A stretch of DNA of 64,000 bases from Streptococcus hillyeri (GCF_003686955.1 NZ_RCVM01000005.1:27215-91214), one strand, 5' to 3'. Numbered from the stretch's first letter, positions 19,768 to 29,176 are shown. The notes: generated by a model from the letters alone, not told the origin. Numbers and translations are program-made.

Positions 19768-22212
19768 ATGGTTAAATATTCGTTAAAAATGCAGGAAGTC
19801 TTTCGCTTAGGACAAGAGCAGGCAGCCCGCTATGAAAGTCTTTACCTAGAGACTTGGCATTTGCTTTTAGGGATGGTGGCCCTCCATGATTCTGTAGCAG
19901 GTCTTAGTTTTTCAGAGTATGAGGATGAATTTCCTTTAGAGGAGTATGAAGCGGCAGCTATTTTAGCCATGGGAAAAGCTCCGCAGGATGATGTGAAAAG
20001 GACTGATTTTCTGCGTCCATCGTCTAAAGCCTTAAAAGAGGTTCTTGACTATGCGTTAGCTATTGCTCAAGTGATGGCTAATGATGAAGTCGGAACAGAG
20101 CACGTTCTTTTTGCTATGTTAGTGAATGCTGACTTACTGGCAACGAGAATTTTAGAGTTAGTGGGCTTCAAGGTCAAGGATGATGGGAATTCTCTTCGCT
20201 TAATTGATCTGCGCAAGACTTTGGAGCGTCATGCGGGAATCACTAAAGAAGATTTGAAAGCCATTCATGAATTGAGAAAACCTAAAAAAGCAAAATCTGC
20301 TGGCAACTTCTCTGATATGATGAAGCCACCTTCAACAGCAGGGGAACTTTCTGATTTTACACGTGATTTGACGGCAATGGCAGAGCAGGGATTGTTAGAT
20401 CCTGTTATCGGACGCGACAAAGAAGTAACACGCATGATTCAGGTATTGAGCCGTAAGACAAAAAATAATCCTGTCCTAGTTGGGGATGCCGGTGTCGGAA
20501 AAACAGCTCTAGCTTACGGCCTTGCCCAGCGTATTGCTACTGGAGAAATCCCATATGAGCTCCAAGACATGAGAGTCTTAGAACTTGATATGATGTCTGT
20601 GGTTGCAGGAACACGTTTTCGAGGTGACTTTGAAGAGCGAATGAATCAAATCATCGAAGACATCGAAACAGATGGGAAAATCATTCTCTTTATTGATGAA
20701 CTTCATACTATTATGGGGACTGGTAGCGGTGTTGATGGGACGCTTGATGCAGCCAATATCTTGAAACCTGCCCTTTCACGTGGAACCCTTCACATGGTTG
20801 GAGCTACCACACAGGCTGAGTACCAAAAACATCTTGAAAAAGATGCCGCTCTCTCTCGTCGATTTGCAAAAATTATCATTGAAGAGCCAAGCCAAGCTGA
20901 CGCTATTGCCATTTTAAAAGGACTTAGACCAAGTTACGAGGCTTTTCACAATGTTTCTATCTCAGATGAAGCGATTGCGACGGCTGTCAAAGCTGCGCAT
21001 CGTTACTTAACAACGAAACAGTTACCAGATTCGGCTATTGATTTGCTTGATGAGGCTAGTGCTACTGTTCAGGTCATGACTAAAAAAGAAGTCCAAGAGA
21101 CTCTTAGCCCAGTTGACCAAGCTCTGCTTGCAGGAGACTTAAAACGTGTTAGCCAGTTATTAAAAGTCTCACAAAAAGAGACCCTTCGTCCAGCAATCCC
21201 TGTGACCGAAGACCATATTTTAACAACTCTAAGTCGCCTATCAGGGATTCCTGTGGAAAAATTAAGTCAGAAAGACAGCCAGAAATACTTGAACCTAGAG
21301 ACGGAGTTACACAAACGTGTTGTTGGTCAAGATGCCGCTGTTTCAGCTATTAGTCGTGCCATTCGTCGCAATCAATCAGGCATTCGTACAGGGAAACGAC
21401 CAATTGGTTCCTTCATGTTCCTAGGCCCAACGGGTGTTGGTAAGACGGAGTTGGCAAAAGCTTTAGCAGAAGTGCTCTTTGATGATGAATCAGCTCTTAT
21501 TCGCTTTGACATGTCTGAGTACATGGAAAAATTTGCGGCAAGTCGTCTTAACGGTGCCCCTCCAGGTTATGTTGGTTACGATGAGGGTGGCGAATTGACT
21601 GAGAAAGTTCGTAATAAACCTTATTCAGTTTTACTCTTTGATGAGGTTGAAAAAGCCCATCCAGACATTTTCAATGTGCTGTTACAGGTTCTCGATGACG
21701 GTGTTCTGACAGATAGTCGTGGACGTAAAGTTGACTTTTCAAATACCATTATCATCATGACCTCAAATCTTGGGGCAACCGCTCTCCGTGATGATAAGAC
21801 CGTTGGATTTGGAGCGCAAGCCATTTCCCACGACCATAAGGCTATGGAGAAACGTATCCTGGAGGAATTGAAAAAGGCTTACCGCCCAGAGTTTATCAAC
21901 CGTATAGATGAAAAAGTGGTCTTCCACAGTCTTGAAGAGGTGCATATGCGTGAGATTGTGACGATCATGGTTCAACCTTTGGTGAAAGCTTTGGCAGACA
22001 AGGGAGTGACCTTGAAGTTCCAACCAGCAGCTCTGAAACATCTGGCCCAAGATGGCTATGATATTGAAATGGGAGCTCGCCCACTGCGTCGCACCATCCA
22101 AACAGAAGTTGAGGATAAACTATCTGAACTCATCTTAGCTGGTGAGCTAGCCCAAGGACAAACTCTAAAAATCGGTTTCTCTAAAGGAAAATTAAAATTT
22201 GATATGGCTTGA
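19768..22212 (+). CDS. clpC: Clp protease ATPase subunit ClpC
   Basis: AAA+ unfoldase of 814 residues that feeds substrates to ClpP and refolds or degrades damaged proteins in the cytoplasm. Order: N-terminal Clp repeat domain (about 1-150), first AAA+ module with Walker A GDAGVGKTAL (about 240-249) and Walker B LFIDELHTI, a short middle segment, second AAA+ module with Walker A GPTGVGKTEL (about 553) and Walker B LLFDEVEKAHPD, then the C-terminal D2-small domain. The length is usual for streptococcal ClpC. It follows ctsR at two bases and shares its CtsR-controlled promoter. No defect is visible. Confidence 0.96.
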   Translation: MVKYSLKMQEVFRLGQEQAARYESLYLETWHLLLGMVALHDSVAGLSFSEYEDEFPLEEYEAAAILAMGKAPQDDVKRTDFLRPSSKALKEVLDYALAIAQVMANDEVGTEHVLFAMLVNADLLATRILELVGFKVKDDGNSLRLIDLRKTLERHAGITKEDLKAIHELRKPKKAKSAGNFSDMMKPPSTAGELSDFTRDLTAMAEQGLLDPVIGRDKEVTRMIQVLSRKTKNNPVLVGDAGVGKTALAYGLAQRIATGEIPYELQDMRVLELDMMSVVAGTRFRGDFEERMNQIIEDIETDGKIILFIDELHTIMGTGSGVDGTLDAANILKPALSRGTLHMVGATTQAEYQKHLEKDAALSRRFAKIIIEEPSQADAIAILKGLRPSYEAFHNVSISDEAIATAVKAAHRYLTTKQLPDSAIDLLDEASATVQVMTKKEVQETLSPVDQALLAGDLKRVSQLLKVSQKETLRPAIPVTEDHILTTLSRLSGIPVEKLSQKDSQKYLNLETELHKRVVGQDAAVSAISRAIRRNQSGIRTGKRPIGSFMFLGPTGVGKTELAKALAEVLFDDESALIRFDMSEYMEKFAASRLNGAPPGYVGYDEGGELTEKVRNKPYSVLLFDEVEKAHPDIFNVLLQVLDDGVLTDSRGRKVDFSNTIIIMTSNLGATALRDDKTVGFGAQAISHDHKAMEKRILEELKKAYRPEFINRIDEKVVFHSLEEVHMREIVTIMVQPLVKALADKGVTLKFQPAALKHLAQDGYDIEMGARPLRRTIQTEVEDKLSELILAGELAQGQTLKIGFSKGKLKFDMA

Positions 22213-22314
22213 TAATAAGTAAGCTACTGCGTCAATCTACTTTTCACATTAAAACAAGAAGTGGTTGGTCAAAAACTTAAATTTTAGTCTTGCTGTTGAA
22301 AATGGAACAAAATA

Positions 22315-22362
22315 AAATGGCTTAGAATCAACGTTTTTTGACGACGTTACTCTAAGCCATTT
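22315..22362. terminator. Bidirectional terminator-like hairpin after clpC
   Basis: AAATGGCTTAGA pairs with TCTAAGCCATTT over 12 bp, with an inner AACGT/ACGTT pairing. T-rich DNA lies on both sides. It probably ends clpC transcription. Confidence 0.6.
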
Positions 22363-22400
22363 GCTATTTTGAAGATTTTTTGTCCACTCTCTCTTTTTAA

Positions 22401-22417
22401 TATAGTTTAAAACTATA
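22401..22417 (+). promoter_or_regulatory. MET-box (MtaR/CmbR-type operator)
   Basis: TATAGTTTAAAACTATA is a perfect palindrome and an exact match to the published streptococcal methionine box TATAGTTTNAAACTATA, bound by the LysR-type regulator MtaR. A partial second copy (TTATAGTTTATAA) overlaps TATAAT at 22463-22468, the likely -10 of the next gene. Confidence 0.85.
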
Positions 22418-22499
22418 CTAAAACTTATAAAACAACTATTTTTCAACAAATTAGTTATAGTTTATAATAATACCATAACAAATAAATGAGGTAAGACAC

Positions 22500-23648
22500 A
22501 TGGCACAATCTAAATTTCAACTAGTCAGCTCACTCCTTCGTCCAGCAAATCTTCGTGAATTCAAAACTGAAATTGAGCACCGTGATGATATTCAATATCC
22601 TTTCTATGATGCTCTACCTGGTTACCAAGAAACCGAAACAGCTGGCATCAAGCAGATTATTGTAGATCAAAAATCAAATGGTATTGATATTTTAACAGAT
22701 GGGGAGTATGGTCGTTCTATGTGGCATCTTGATTTTGTATGGGGCCTCAAAGGAATTGAACGCTATATTGCGGAGCATGGCTACCGCTTCAATGACCACG
22801 ATGGCGGAGATTTTGAAACACGAAAAGACATTGGGATTCGTATCACAGAGCCACTTTCAGGAAAAGGCCATCATTTCCTTAACATTTTTAAATTAGTTAA
22901 GGCAGAAGCAGGTGGTGAACAAACGAAACAAACCATTTGGGGACCAGCTCATGCCTATACAGAACTAGCTATTTTTGATAAACTAGCTGGTGAAGGCCAA
23001 GTTTATGAGACAAACGAAGAATTGAAAAAAGGCTTGATTCAGGCTTACAAAGAATTTTTAGCTGAATACAAAGAAGCAGGTGGTGAAATCATTCAGTTTG
23101 ACGACTGCCTTTGGGAACTCTTTGACGAGTCAAATCCTGCCTCTTTCTTCGCTGATGGTAATGCTGCCTTAGCAGATTTAGCGGATGAATTTATTGCCAT
23201 CAATAATGAGGTTGTGGATTATGCTCATGAGATTGGCTTAACGGTTTGGACTCATAACTGTCGTGGAAATTACGAAAGCCGTTCTGCTGCAGAAGGGACT
23301 TACGAAGCTATTGCGAAAAAATTCTTGGCAGAGCAACACTATGACCGTTTCTTCTTAGAGTGGGATAGCGACGTAGCCGGTGATATTCGTGCATTAGAAG
23401 CTTTAAAAGATAGTGAAGCAGAAGTTGTTTTAGGTCTTTTGTCTTCTAAAACGACAACACTTGATGATGAAGAACGTGCCCTTGCCTTGCTTGAGGAAGC
23501 TAGCCAAATTTTGCCAAAAGAGCGTCTTTTCCTCTCTCACCAATGTGGTTTTGCCTCATGCGACTCGGGAAATGAACTTGCCATTCCACAACAATGGGAA
23601 AAAATCAAACAAGGTCAGGAAATCGCAAAAAAATTCTGGAATGATTAG
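22500..23648 (+). CDS. MetE-like cobalamin-independent methionine synthase family protein (YxjG/YxjH type)
   Basis: A 382-residue single-domain member of the UROD/MetE-like superfamily, about half the length of full MetE and matching only its C-terminal catalytic domain. Likely zinc ligands are His252 and Cys254 (WTHNCRGN) and Cys349 (SHQCGFAS). Such short homologues (B. subtilis YxjG/YxjH) are thought to transfer a methyl group to homocysteine from a donor other than folate polyglutamate; the donor is not settled. The perfect MET-box about 85 bases upstream supports a role in methionine supply when sulphur amino acids are scarce. It is transcribed alone, with no metF next to it. The start ATG has GAGGT upstream. 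Confidence 0.88.
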   Translation: MAQSKFQLVSSLLRPANLREFKTEIEHRDDIQYPFYDALPGYQETETAGIKQIIVDQKSNGIDILTDGEYGRSMWHLDFVWGLKGIERYIAEHGYRFNDHDGGDFETRKDIGIRITEPLSGKGHHFLNIFKLVKAEAGGEQTKQTIWGPAHAYTELAIFDKLAGEGQVYETNEELKKGLIQAYKEFLAEYKEAGGEIIQFDDCLWELFDESNPASFFADGNAALADLADEFIAINNEVVDYAHEIGLTVWTHNCRGNYESRSAAEGTYEAIAKKFLAEQHYDRFFLEWDSDVAGDIRALEALKDSEAEVVLGLLSSKTTTLDDEERALALLEEASQILPKERLFLSHQCGFASCDSGNELAIPQQWEKIKQGQEIAKKFWND

Positions 23649-23683
23649 ACTTTTTCTATTGAATCGATTAAGAAGTCGATATT

Positions 23684-24034
23684 ATACTCATTCCAAATCA
23701 AAATTAGAATTTTAGAACCACTAATATCGTTGAGATAGTGATGAGCGTAGCGAGAAAAATGTTTCTTTCGCTATAGTGGTATTCTTATTAGTGAAACTGT
23801 CCAGTGGACAGTTTCAGCCTGAGTTTAGAAATTAAAAAGCGAGGGTAATTTGCTTGCCAAGAACGGACTTTTTGCGATAGAGAGGCTTAAAAAAGTAGCA
23901 ATGAAACTCCAAAGGAGGTTTTGATGTTGACTTTGTCAACTCTATTTCCCACCTCAAAAGGTTCCCTGAACCTTTTGAGCGTCCGCACTTTTAAGAAAGA
24001 AACAAGAAAGTAATTTTTGAATTTGGTTAAGTAT
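23684..24034 (+). repeat. BOX-like element 2 (type B)
   Basis: It begins ATACTCATTCCAAATC and ends GGTTAAGTAT, imperfect inverted ends. Internal hairpins: GAAACTGTCC/GGACAGTTTC (23793-23815), AAATTA/TAATTT around a GCGAGGG loop, GTTGAC/GTCAAC, and CTCAAAAGGTTC/GAACCTTTTGAG. It lies between two convergent genes. Compared with element 1, several stems differ on both strands yet still pair. Confidence 0.8.
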
Positions 24035-24044
24035 TAATATAGTA

Positions 24045-24087
24045 AAAAGCATAAAATCTCGTTCAAACAGACAGATTTTATGCTTTT
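24045..24087. terminator. Bidirectional terminator
   Basis: AAAAGCATAAAATCT pairs perfectly with AGATTTTATGCTTTT over 15 bp; T-rich on both strands. It serves the lipoprotein gene on the minus strand and possibly the MetE-like gene. Confidence 0.85.
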
Positions 24088-24098
24088 CATTTTACTGT

Positions 24099-24710
24099 TT
24101 AATTTCTCGTAAATGGATGGTCGTCAGCATCAGCGGATTGTCCGATAAGGATGCGGTCGGTGTCTGTTACATCTCCAAAATGAGGATTCGGAACATTGGC
24201 AGGGATGACGATAAAGACAGCTCCCCCTACCAATTGGTTAGGATCACCGATGCCTGCAAAGAAGCAATTATCATGAACTCTTCCTTGAGAAATTTGGAGT
24301 GTTGTTGTTTTTTGTGTGCTTGTTACTTGCCCATCTTGGTTAATGGTGATAATTTCCCCTAGGTCATTAGACCAAGTTCCAGCGATGGTTGTTAAGTCTT
24401 CGTTGAGGAGTGCATCGATGTCGATAGAAGAGCTAGTATGAGCTGGTTGGACAGTTTGTGCTTGGCTGGTAGTTGCTTGTGTTTCTGCATTGCTAGAGTT
24501 GCTCGCTAAAGTAGTTTCTGTGCTTGAATCAGATGCTTTTGAGGTATTCTTGGTAGTTGAAGAAGATTTTTCAGATTTTTTAGGAGTAACTTTGCTGCTT
24601 TGAACAGTAGATTGGTTATTTGTAGACTTACTTTCTTTTTTTCCACAAGCTCCTAATAGGAAGAGACTAGTTAGTAGGACGATGGCAGTTGCTTTCTGGC
24701 TGTTTTTCAT
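24099..24710 (-). CDS. DUF6287-type lipoprotein
   Basis: A 203-residue exported lipoprotein. The signal peptide ends in a lipobox (LFLLGAC, Cys at about residue 22), so it would be lipid-anchored outside the membrane. A Ser/Thr/Lys/Asn-rich linker of about 80 residues spans the wall. The C-terminal 100 residues start TTIAGTWSNDLGEIITI, a pattern I associate with DUF6287 domains of streptococcal lipoproteins, whose role is unknown. The Shine-Dalgarno AAGGAG is well placed. A strong promoter lies upstream and a 15-bp terminator follows. It is transcribed alone. Confidence 0.8.
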   Translation of the reverse strand: MKNSQKATAIVLLTSLFLLGACGKKESKSTNNQSTVQSSKVTPKKSEKSSSTTKNTSKASDSSTETTLASNSSNAETQATTSQAQTVQPAHTSSSIDIDALLNEDLTTIAGTWSNDLGEIITINQDGQVTSTQKTTTLQISQGRVHDNCFFAGIGDPNQLVGGAVFIVIPANVPNPHFGDVTDTDRILIGQSADADDHPFTRN

Positions 24711-24746
24711 GAGGCTACTCCTTATTTATTGTGTTGATTTGATTAC

Positions 24747-24775
24747 ATTATATTACAAATATGTTTCAAAATCAA
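24747..24775 (-). promoter_or_regulatory. Promoter of the DUF6287 lipoprotein gene
   Basis: On the minus strand, TTGATT (24770-24775), a 17-base spacer and TATAAT (24747-24752). Confidence 0.75.
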
Positions 24776-24968
24776 CAAAAATGTCATTTTTTTGAAATAT
24801 TCATTTAGCTATTAATTTATTTATTTTTAGTTAGGTGCTTTTATGACAAATGACTATGACTTGAAAGACCATTCTCAGTAGAATTAACGTGAAGATGGTA
24901 TCACATATAAAAATGGTGTGTCTTTAGAAAATAGCACATGCCTATTCCTCGTAAGTTATCTGACTAAC

Positions 24969-24996
24969 TTGACATTTCTGTACCAATTGGTACAAT
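24969..24996 (+). promoter_or_regulatory. tetR-family promoter with palindromic operator in its spacer
   Basis: TTGACA (24969-24974) and TACAAT (24991-24996) are 16 bases apart. The perfect 16-bp palindrome TGTACCAATTGGTACA (24979-24994) fills the spacer. This is typical of TetR-family autorepression. The remaining 100 bases before the gene hold nothing obvious. Confidence 0.75.
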
Positions 24997-25100
24997 TGTA
25001 ACAATCAGCTTTTAATGATTTGTAAAAAATGTCACCTAGGAATCAAAACATCTCATTTCCCCCTCCTTAAATTTATGAAACTCGCTTGAAAGGACTTGAT

Positions 25101-25667
25101 ATGGCAGTAAGAGATACGATTATATTAAAGACGCAAGAGCTTATATATTTAAAAGGCTATGTTGCCACGTCAATAAGCGATATTTTGACTGCATCTGGTG
25201 TGGGGAAAGGGCAGTTGTACCATTATTTTTCATCGAAGAAGGAGTTGGGCTTAGTTGCAACGAAACTGCTTTTAGAGCAATGGCGGGTGGAATTATTTCA
25301 AAGTATTTTCCAATCAGACAAATCGCCTTCAGCTAAATTTTTAGCCATGCTAGATTGGGTTTACAATTTTCACTTAAACCAAGAAGGAGACGTTTTTAAT
25401 GGTTGTCCAGTAGGTAACCTCATTGTGGAGCTCTCGACGAAGGATGAAGAATTTCGCTTATTGCTTCAAGGGTTTATGGAAGAATGGCAGAGCGAGTTAT
25501 CGAAGGTTTTGAATGGTAGTCATCGAAGCTGGTCAAAGAAAAAATGCCTCCAAGAAGCTCAGCAGATTATTGCCAGTATTCAAGGAGCGATTATCCTTCT
25601 GAAAGTTAGTCAAGATTTTTCTGTGATTACAACTGTCACGATGGATTTAAAAGAGAAGTATCTGTAA
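25101..25667 (+). CDS. TetR/AcrR family repressor
   Basis: A 188-residue one-component regulator. The N-terminal helix-turn-helix (about residues 5-50) has the typical pattern SISDILTASGVGKGQLYHYFSSKKEL. The C-terminal ligand domain contains NGCPVGNLIVELS, the GC.xGNL.xE signature of the LmrA/YxaF branch. I chose ATG25101 because AAAGGA lies 7 bases upstream; the longer frame from TTG25086 overlaps that Shine-Dalgarno. No efflux pump or enzyme is adjacent: its neighbours are a divergent lipoprotein gene and a terminator. The palindrome in its own promoter implies autoregulation. The ligand and any remote targets are unknown. Confidence 0.9.
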   Translation: MAVRDTIILKTQELIYLKGYVATSISDILTASGVGKGQLYHYFSSKKELGLVATKLLLEQWRVELFQSIFQSDKSPSAKFLAMLDWVYNFHLNQEGDVFNGCPVGNLIVELSTKDEEFRLLLQGFMEEWQSELSKVLNGSHRSWSKKKCLQEAQQIIASIQGAIILLKVSQDFSVITTVTMDLKEKYL

Positions 25668-25699
25668 ATAAAGAAGAAAAATGCTTTAAATAGCATAAT

Positions 25700-25730
25700 G
25701 AGGTTGGGACAAAGGTCCCAACCTCTCTTT
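25700..25730 (+). terminator. Rho-independent terminator after tetR-family gene
   Basis: GAGGTTGGGAC pairs with GTCCCAACCTC around AAAG, then TCTTT. Confidence 0.8.
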
Positions 25731-25833
25731 AGGGTAGCGATCATTTGATGCAGTAGGTTATTGGAAGTGAATGCTTCAAAATTACGATTTCTGACAGATT
25801 CTCATTATGATAGCGTATTATACTGTGAAAAAG

Positions 25834-25863
25834 TTTTCAAAAAAAGGCTTGTTTTTTTGAAAA
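25834..25863. terminator. A/T-rich bidirectional hairpin
   Basis: TTTTCAAAAAAA pairs with TTTTTTTGAAAA around GGCTTG. It lies between convergent genes and could stop transcription from either side. Confidence 0.5.
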
Positions 25864-25873
25864 TATATGACAA

Positions 25874-25918
25874 AGGCTGGGTAAGCTATCATGGAAGTCT
25901 TCCCCAGCCTCTTTTATT
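25874..25918 (+). terminator. Second terminator before dusB
   Basis: AGGCTGGG and CCCAGCCT arms with inner A/T pairing, followed by CTTTTATTTA. Three hairpins thus fill the convergent gap 25668-25947; no gene is supported there. Confidence 0.6.
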
Positions 25919-25947
25919 TATTATGCTCGTTTGGAGCAAGTTGGAAA

Positions 25948-26925
25948 TCATCTCAAGGTATTAAAATGTCCTTGAACTTCCTCAAATGTTTCAGCCTTAG
26001 CAACAGCTGAACGAACTTTAGCAGCGCCAGAAGTACCACGGAGATAGTAAGGAGCAAGTCCTCGGAATTCACGGACAGCTACTTTTTCACCTTTGAGATT
26101 AACGAGACGGCGAAGGTGTTCTTCTGCGATGTCCAGTTTTTTGACAAAAGGAAGATCAGGTAATTCTTCACCGGTTTCAAAGAAGTGATTGATCTGAGTG
26201 AAGAGATGTGGATTGTTAAGGGCTGCGCGGCCAATCATAACGGCATCCACACCAAGTTCTTCAATCATGAATTTAGCATCTTTGACACTACGAACATCTC
26301 CATTTCCGATGAATGGAATTTTTGTAGTGGCTTTGGCAACACGAGCAAGGGTTTCATGGTCACAAGTACCAGTGTACATTTGTTCACGGGTACGGCCATG
26401 CATGGCAAGCGCAGAAACACCAGCTGATTCTGCAGCAAGGGCATTTTCAACTGCTAGAGAGCTATCAGACCAACCTGTGCGCATCTTGACAGTCAATGGG
26501 ATATCAAGAACAGAAGTTACTTCTTTAACGATGTGGTAAATCTTGTCTGGGTCTTTTAGCCACTTAGCACCAGCTTCATTTTTGACAACTTTGTTCACAG
26601 GGCATCCCATATTGATATCAACGATATCAGCTTTGGTATTATTTTGAATGAAATCAGCTGCGCGTTTAAGACCTTCTGCGTCTCCACCGAATAATTGAAT
26701 GGACATTGGGTGTTCATTTTCATCGATGTGGAGCATGTGGAGGGTTTTTTCATTGTTGTAAAGAAGTCCTTTTTCGGAAATCATTTCCATAACGACGAGA
26801 CCTGCACCAAATTCTTTAGCAATGGTACGAAAGGCAGAGTTGGTAACTCCAGCCATCGGAGCTAAAACAGTGCGGTGTGGAATTTCAACGTTTCCAATCA
26901 TAAAGGATGAACTGAGTTTAGTCAT
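25948..26925 (-). CDS. dusB: tRNA-dihydrouridine synthase (DusB type)
   Basis: A 325-residue FMN enzyme that reduces uridines of tRNA to dihydrouridine with NADPH. The TIM-barrel N-terminal part has LAPMAGVTN and the catalytic motif [18 protein letters not shown], whose Cys is the general acid; further on are the FMN phosphate-binding residues around FIGNGDVRS and [12 protein letters not shown] chose ATG26925 ([12 protein letters not shown]), with GGAGG upstream; the longer open frame reads into hslO out of phase. Its start overlaps the hslO stop by 8 bases, so the two are translationally coupled, an arrangement common in streptococci. Confidence 0.93.
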   Translation of the reverse strand: MTKLSSSFMIGNVEIPHRTVLAPMAGVTNSAFRTIAKEFGAGLVVMEMISEKGLLYNNEKTLHMLHIDENEHPMSIQLFGGDAEGLKRAADFIQNNTKADIVDINMGCPVNKVVKNEAGAKWLKDPDKIYHIVKEVTSVLDIPLTVKMRTGWSDSSLAVENALAAESAGVSALAMHGRTREQMYTGTCDHETLARVAKATTKIPFIGNGDVRSVKDAKFMIEELGVDAVMIGRAALNNPHLFTQINHFFETGEELPDLPFVKKLDIAEEHLRRLVNLKGEKVAVREFRGLAPYYLRGTSGAAKVRSAVAKAETFEEVQGHFNTLR

Positions 26926-27784
26926 TGATAAGATCCTCCAAATCAGTTTCGGTGAAGTTGTAGTGATTTCCACAGAATTGGCAAGTGATTTCAGCCCCGT
27001 GGTCTTCCTTAGCCATGGCTTCCAGCTCTGCTTTTCCAAGAGTGATAAGAGCGCCTTCAAAACGTTCACGTGAGCAGTCGCAGGCAAAACCGATTTCTTC
27101 TTCAGAAAGCACTTTGTAGTCATCATCTCCATAAATAGCTTCTAGTAGAGCTTGGGTGTGATTGTCTGATTCAAGAAGGGTTGAAATAGCAGGCATTTCC
27201 TGAATGCGTTTTTCGTAGCGTGTGATTTCTTCCTCAGAAGCTCCTGGGAGGACTTGAAGCATGAAGCCACCCGCAACCTTAACCTTGTCATTTTCATCTA
27301 GAAGGACATTGAGCCCGACAGCTGACGGTGTTTGCTCTGATTCGGTCAAATAGTAAGCAAAATCTTCTCCAATTTCTCCTGAGATAAGAGGAGTTGTAGA
27401 AGTGTAGGGGTTACCTGTACCGTAGTCGATGATACTAACAAAGTGTCCATTTCCCATGAATGGCCCAACTAATACTTCACCAGTGGCAGTTTTTTTGATA
27501 TCAACACCAGTGTTTTGGATGTAGCCTTTGACATGTCCCTTTGTATCAGCAACTGAAATGATGTGACCAAAGGAACTGTCACCGATCACTTTGACAGTGA
27601 TTTTGCTGTCGCCTTTTTGGTTGGCTGCTAAAATCTGATTAGCAATCAATGTACGTCCAAGTGCGACAGTAGAAGAGGAGAGGGTTTGGTGTTTTTCTTG
27701 AGCGGTTCTAACAGTTTCAGTGCTATCAAGAACATAGGCACGGAAAGAACCAGATGTTGCAATTGATTTAATAAGTTTATCCAT
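26918..27784 (-). CDS. hslO: Hsp33 redox-regulated chaperonin
   Basis: A 288-residue cytoplasmic holdase that is activated by oxidation. The C-terminal zinc switch has the CxC and CxxC pairs ([10 protein letters not shown] and CQFCGNHY). The N-terminal chaperone domain includes [14 protein letters not shown] and the GNPYTS region. Length and sequence are typical. On the minus strand an extended -10 (TGT then TATAAT, 27794-27799) lies only 9 bases before the ATG, so the transcript should begin 2-3 bases from the start codon, and no Shine-Dalgarno is possible. dusB follows in an overlapping frame. Confidence 0.95.
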   Translation of the reverse strand: MDKLIKSIATSGSFRAYVLDSTETVRTAQEKHQTLSSSTVALGRTLIANQILAANQKGDSKITVKVIGDSSFGHIISVADTKGHVKGYIQNTGVDIKKTATGEVLVGPFMGNGHFVSIIDYGTGNPYTSTTPLISGEIGEDFAYYLTESEQTPSAVGLNVLLDENDKVKVAGGFMLQVLPGASEEEITRYEKRIQEMPAISTLLESDNHTQALLEAIYGDDDYKVLSEEEIGFACDCSRERFEGALITLGKAELEAMAKEDHGAEITCQFCGNHYNFTETDLEDLIND

Positions 27785-27889
27785 AATGTTCTTATTATAA
27801 CATAAACAAGAGAAAACGAGACTTGCTTTAGCCTCGTTTATGTCATTTAGTTTATAAAAATAATACTGCTTGAAATTGTGCCACTCTCT

Positions 27890-29164
27890 TTAGTTGGGTG
27901 TGACGTCTTCCCTTGGACGCTCAACTTCTTCTTGAACTTGTTTTCCTTCGTTGAGGAGGGCAGCGACGATTTTCTCATCACGCAATTTAACAGAATCGTT
28001 GATGGTTTCAGCTGACTTGATGATGGCTGTTTCTAGTTGAGCACGTTGCTTGCGACCAGTTTCAATAGCGGCGATGATACCATTGTTTTGAGCGACAAGG
28101 CTTTCTGCTAAGGCAGCAACAGATGTCATGGATACTGTTGGACTTTGGGCAGAACGTTCCAGAGCAGGAATGGCTTCCTTACTTGTCTCAGCAAGCATTT
28201 GGAGAGCTGCATTGTTAGCGTTGACAATAGCATCTGCAGTGACACCAGATTTGACAGACTGTTGCAACATGCCGAGTTGGGCAATTGAGAGCTTCATTGT
28301 AGGAATCGTGTTACGGCGTAACATGCCTAATTTTTGCCGCATATCTGAGGAAACCTTAACCAGGTTGCGCATCTGAGGTGTGGTTGCCCAAGCCACATAA
28401 AGACGGCTGACATACTCGGTATGCTGTTGTTCCAAGGTATTGATGACTTCAGTTATGCGTGCCAGTTCTTCAGATTTGGTATGAAATTCTGGGCTTTGTG
28501 TTTCAAGAGTCGCAATTTCAGCCTGCAATTGGCTAGCGCGTTTAGCACCTTCAAGGCTGGTGGCTTCAAGAAATGAAATCACTCCCACTAGATTTTCGAT
28601 AGACTTGGTATTGTCTTCAATTAGCATTTCAGCTGAGACGATGTTACGAGCTAAGATCTCTTCTTGTTTAACAACGGAAGCAGCCATACCATCCATCTTT
28701 TGTTCGATATTCTGTGAATCGAAGTAGAATTCTTGAAGAGTGTTTTTGCTTTGTTTAAATAAACGTTGCAAGAAGTTTGGTTTTTCTTCCAATTCAGCTG
28801 GTTTCACATCCTTGTATTTAGCGATAAAACCATTAAGCTCACGGTTGGTATTTTTTAAAAGTTCATCAACTTGAGGAATTTCTAATTTTTTCTGTTCAGA
28901 TAAGATGTGGTTAACTGTTGTATTGACTTGTTCAACGGCAGCTGTTCCAAAATCAAGCAAGGCATTTTGATCCACCAAGAAATTATCAACGAGAGCAGGA
29001 GCTTTTTCAGTAATCGCAGCCTGCTGCTCAGGACTTAATTTTTCAAGGAAAGAAATTTGCCCAGTCGAGGTTGTTGTCTCTGTGGCGATAATTTCAGTAG
29101 TTTTATCTGTTTTTGTGATGGCGTTATTAGCAATTTTATCAATATCGAAGTTAAAGTCGGCCAT
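27890..29164 (-). CDS. telA: TelA-family toxic anion resistance protein
   Basis: A 424-residue, largely helical cytoplasmic protein of the TelA/KlaA family. The family was named from tellurite resistance, but in Firmicutes it is linked to tolerance of envelope stress such as nisin and cell-wall antibiotics. Long coiled-coil segments are visible between about 130 and 380, and LSPEQQAAITEKAPALVDNF near the N-terminus is typical. I chose ATG29164 (MADFNFDIDKI), which is 6 bases after AAGGAG; ATG29170 directly abuts the Shine-Dalgarno. xpaC precedes it by 12 bases, and the two genes form the usual xpaC-telA operon. Confidence 0.9.
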   Translation of the reverse strand: MADFNFDIDKIANNAITKTDKTTEIIATETTTSTGQISFLEKLSPEQQAAITEKAPALVDNFLVDQNALLDFGTAAVEQVNTTVNHILSEQKKLEIPQVDELLKNTNRELNGFIAKYKDVKPAELEEKPNFLQRLFKQSKNTLQEFYFDSQNIEQKMDGMAASVVKQEEILARNIVSAEMLIEDNTKSIENLVGVISFLEATSLEGAKRASQLQAEIATLETQSPEFHTKSEELARITEVINTLEQQHTEYVSRLYVAWATTPQMRNLVKVSSDMRQKLGMLRRNTIPTMKLSIAQLGMLQQSVKSGVTADAIVNANNAALQMLAETSKEAIPALERSAQSPTVSMTSVAALAESLVAQNNGIIAAIETGRKQRAQLETAIIKSAETINDSVKLRDEKIVAALLNEGKQVQEEVERPREDVTPN

Positions 29165-29176
29165 GGTCATCTCCTT

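Noticed and set aside
23684..24034. Insertion-sequence remnant as explanation of the intergenic repeats
   Set aside because: No transposase-like coding trace in any copy, and the BOX-type modular hairpin plan fits better; non-autonomous mobility remains possible.
25761..25964. 67-codon frame between the tetR-family gene and dusB
   Set aside because: It crosses two terminator-like hairpins, has no Shine-Dalgarno and ends inside dusB on the opposite strand.
27133..27784. Extra N-terminal extension of dusB reading into hslO
   Set aside because: The long open frame reaches to 27132 but is out of phase with hslO; the homologous DusB N-terminus and a GGAGG site fix the start at 26925.
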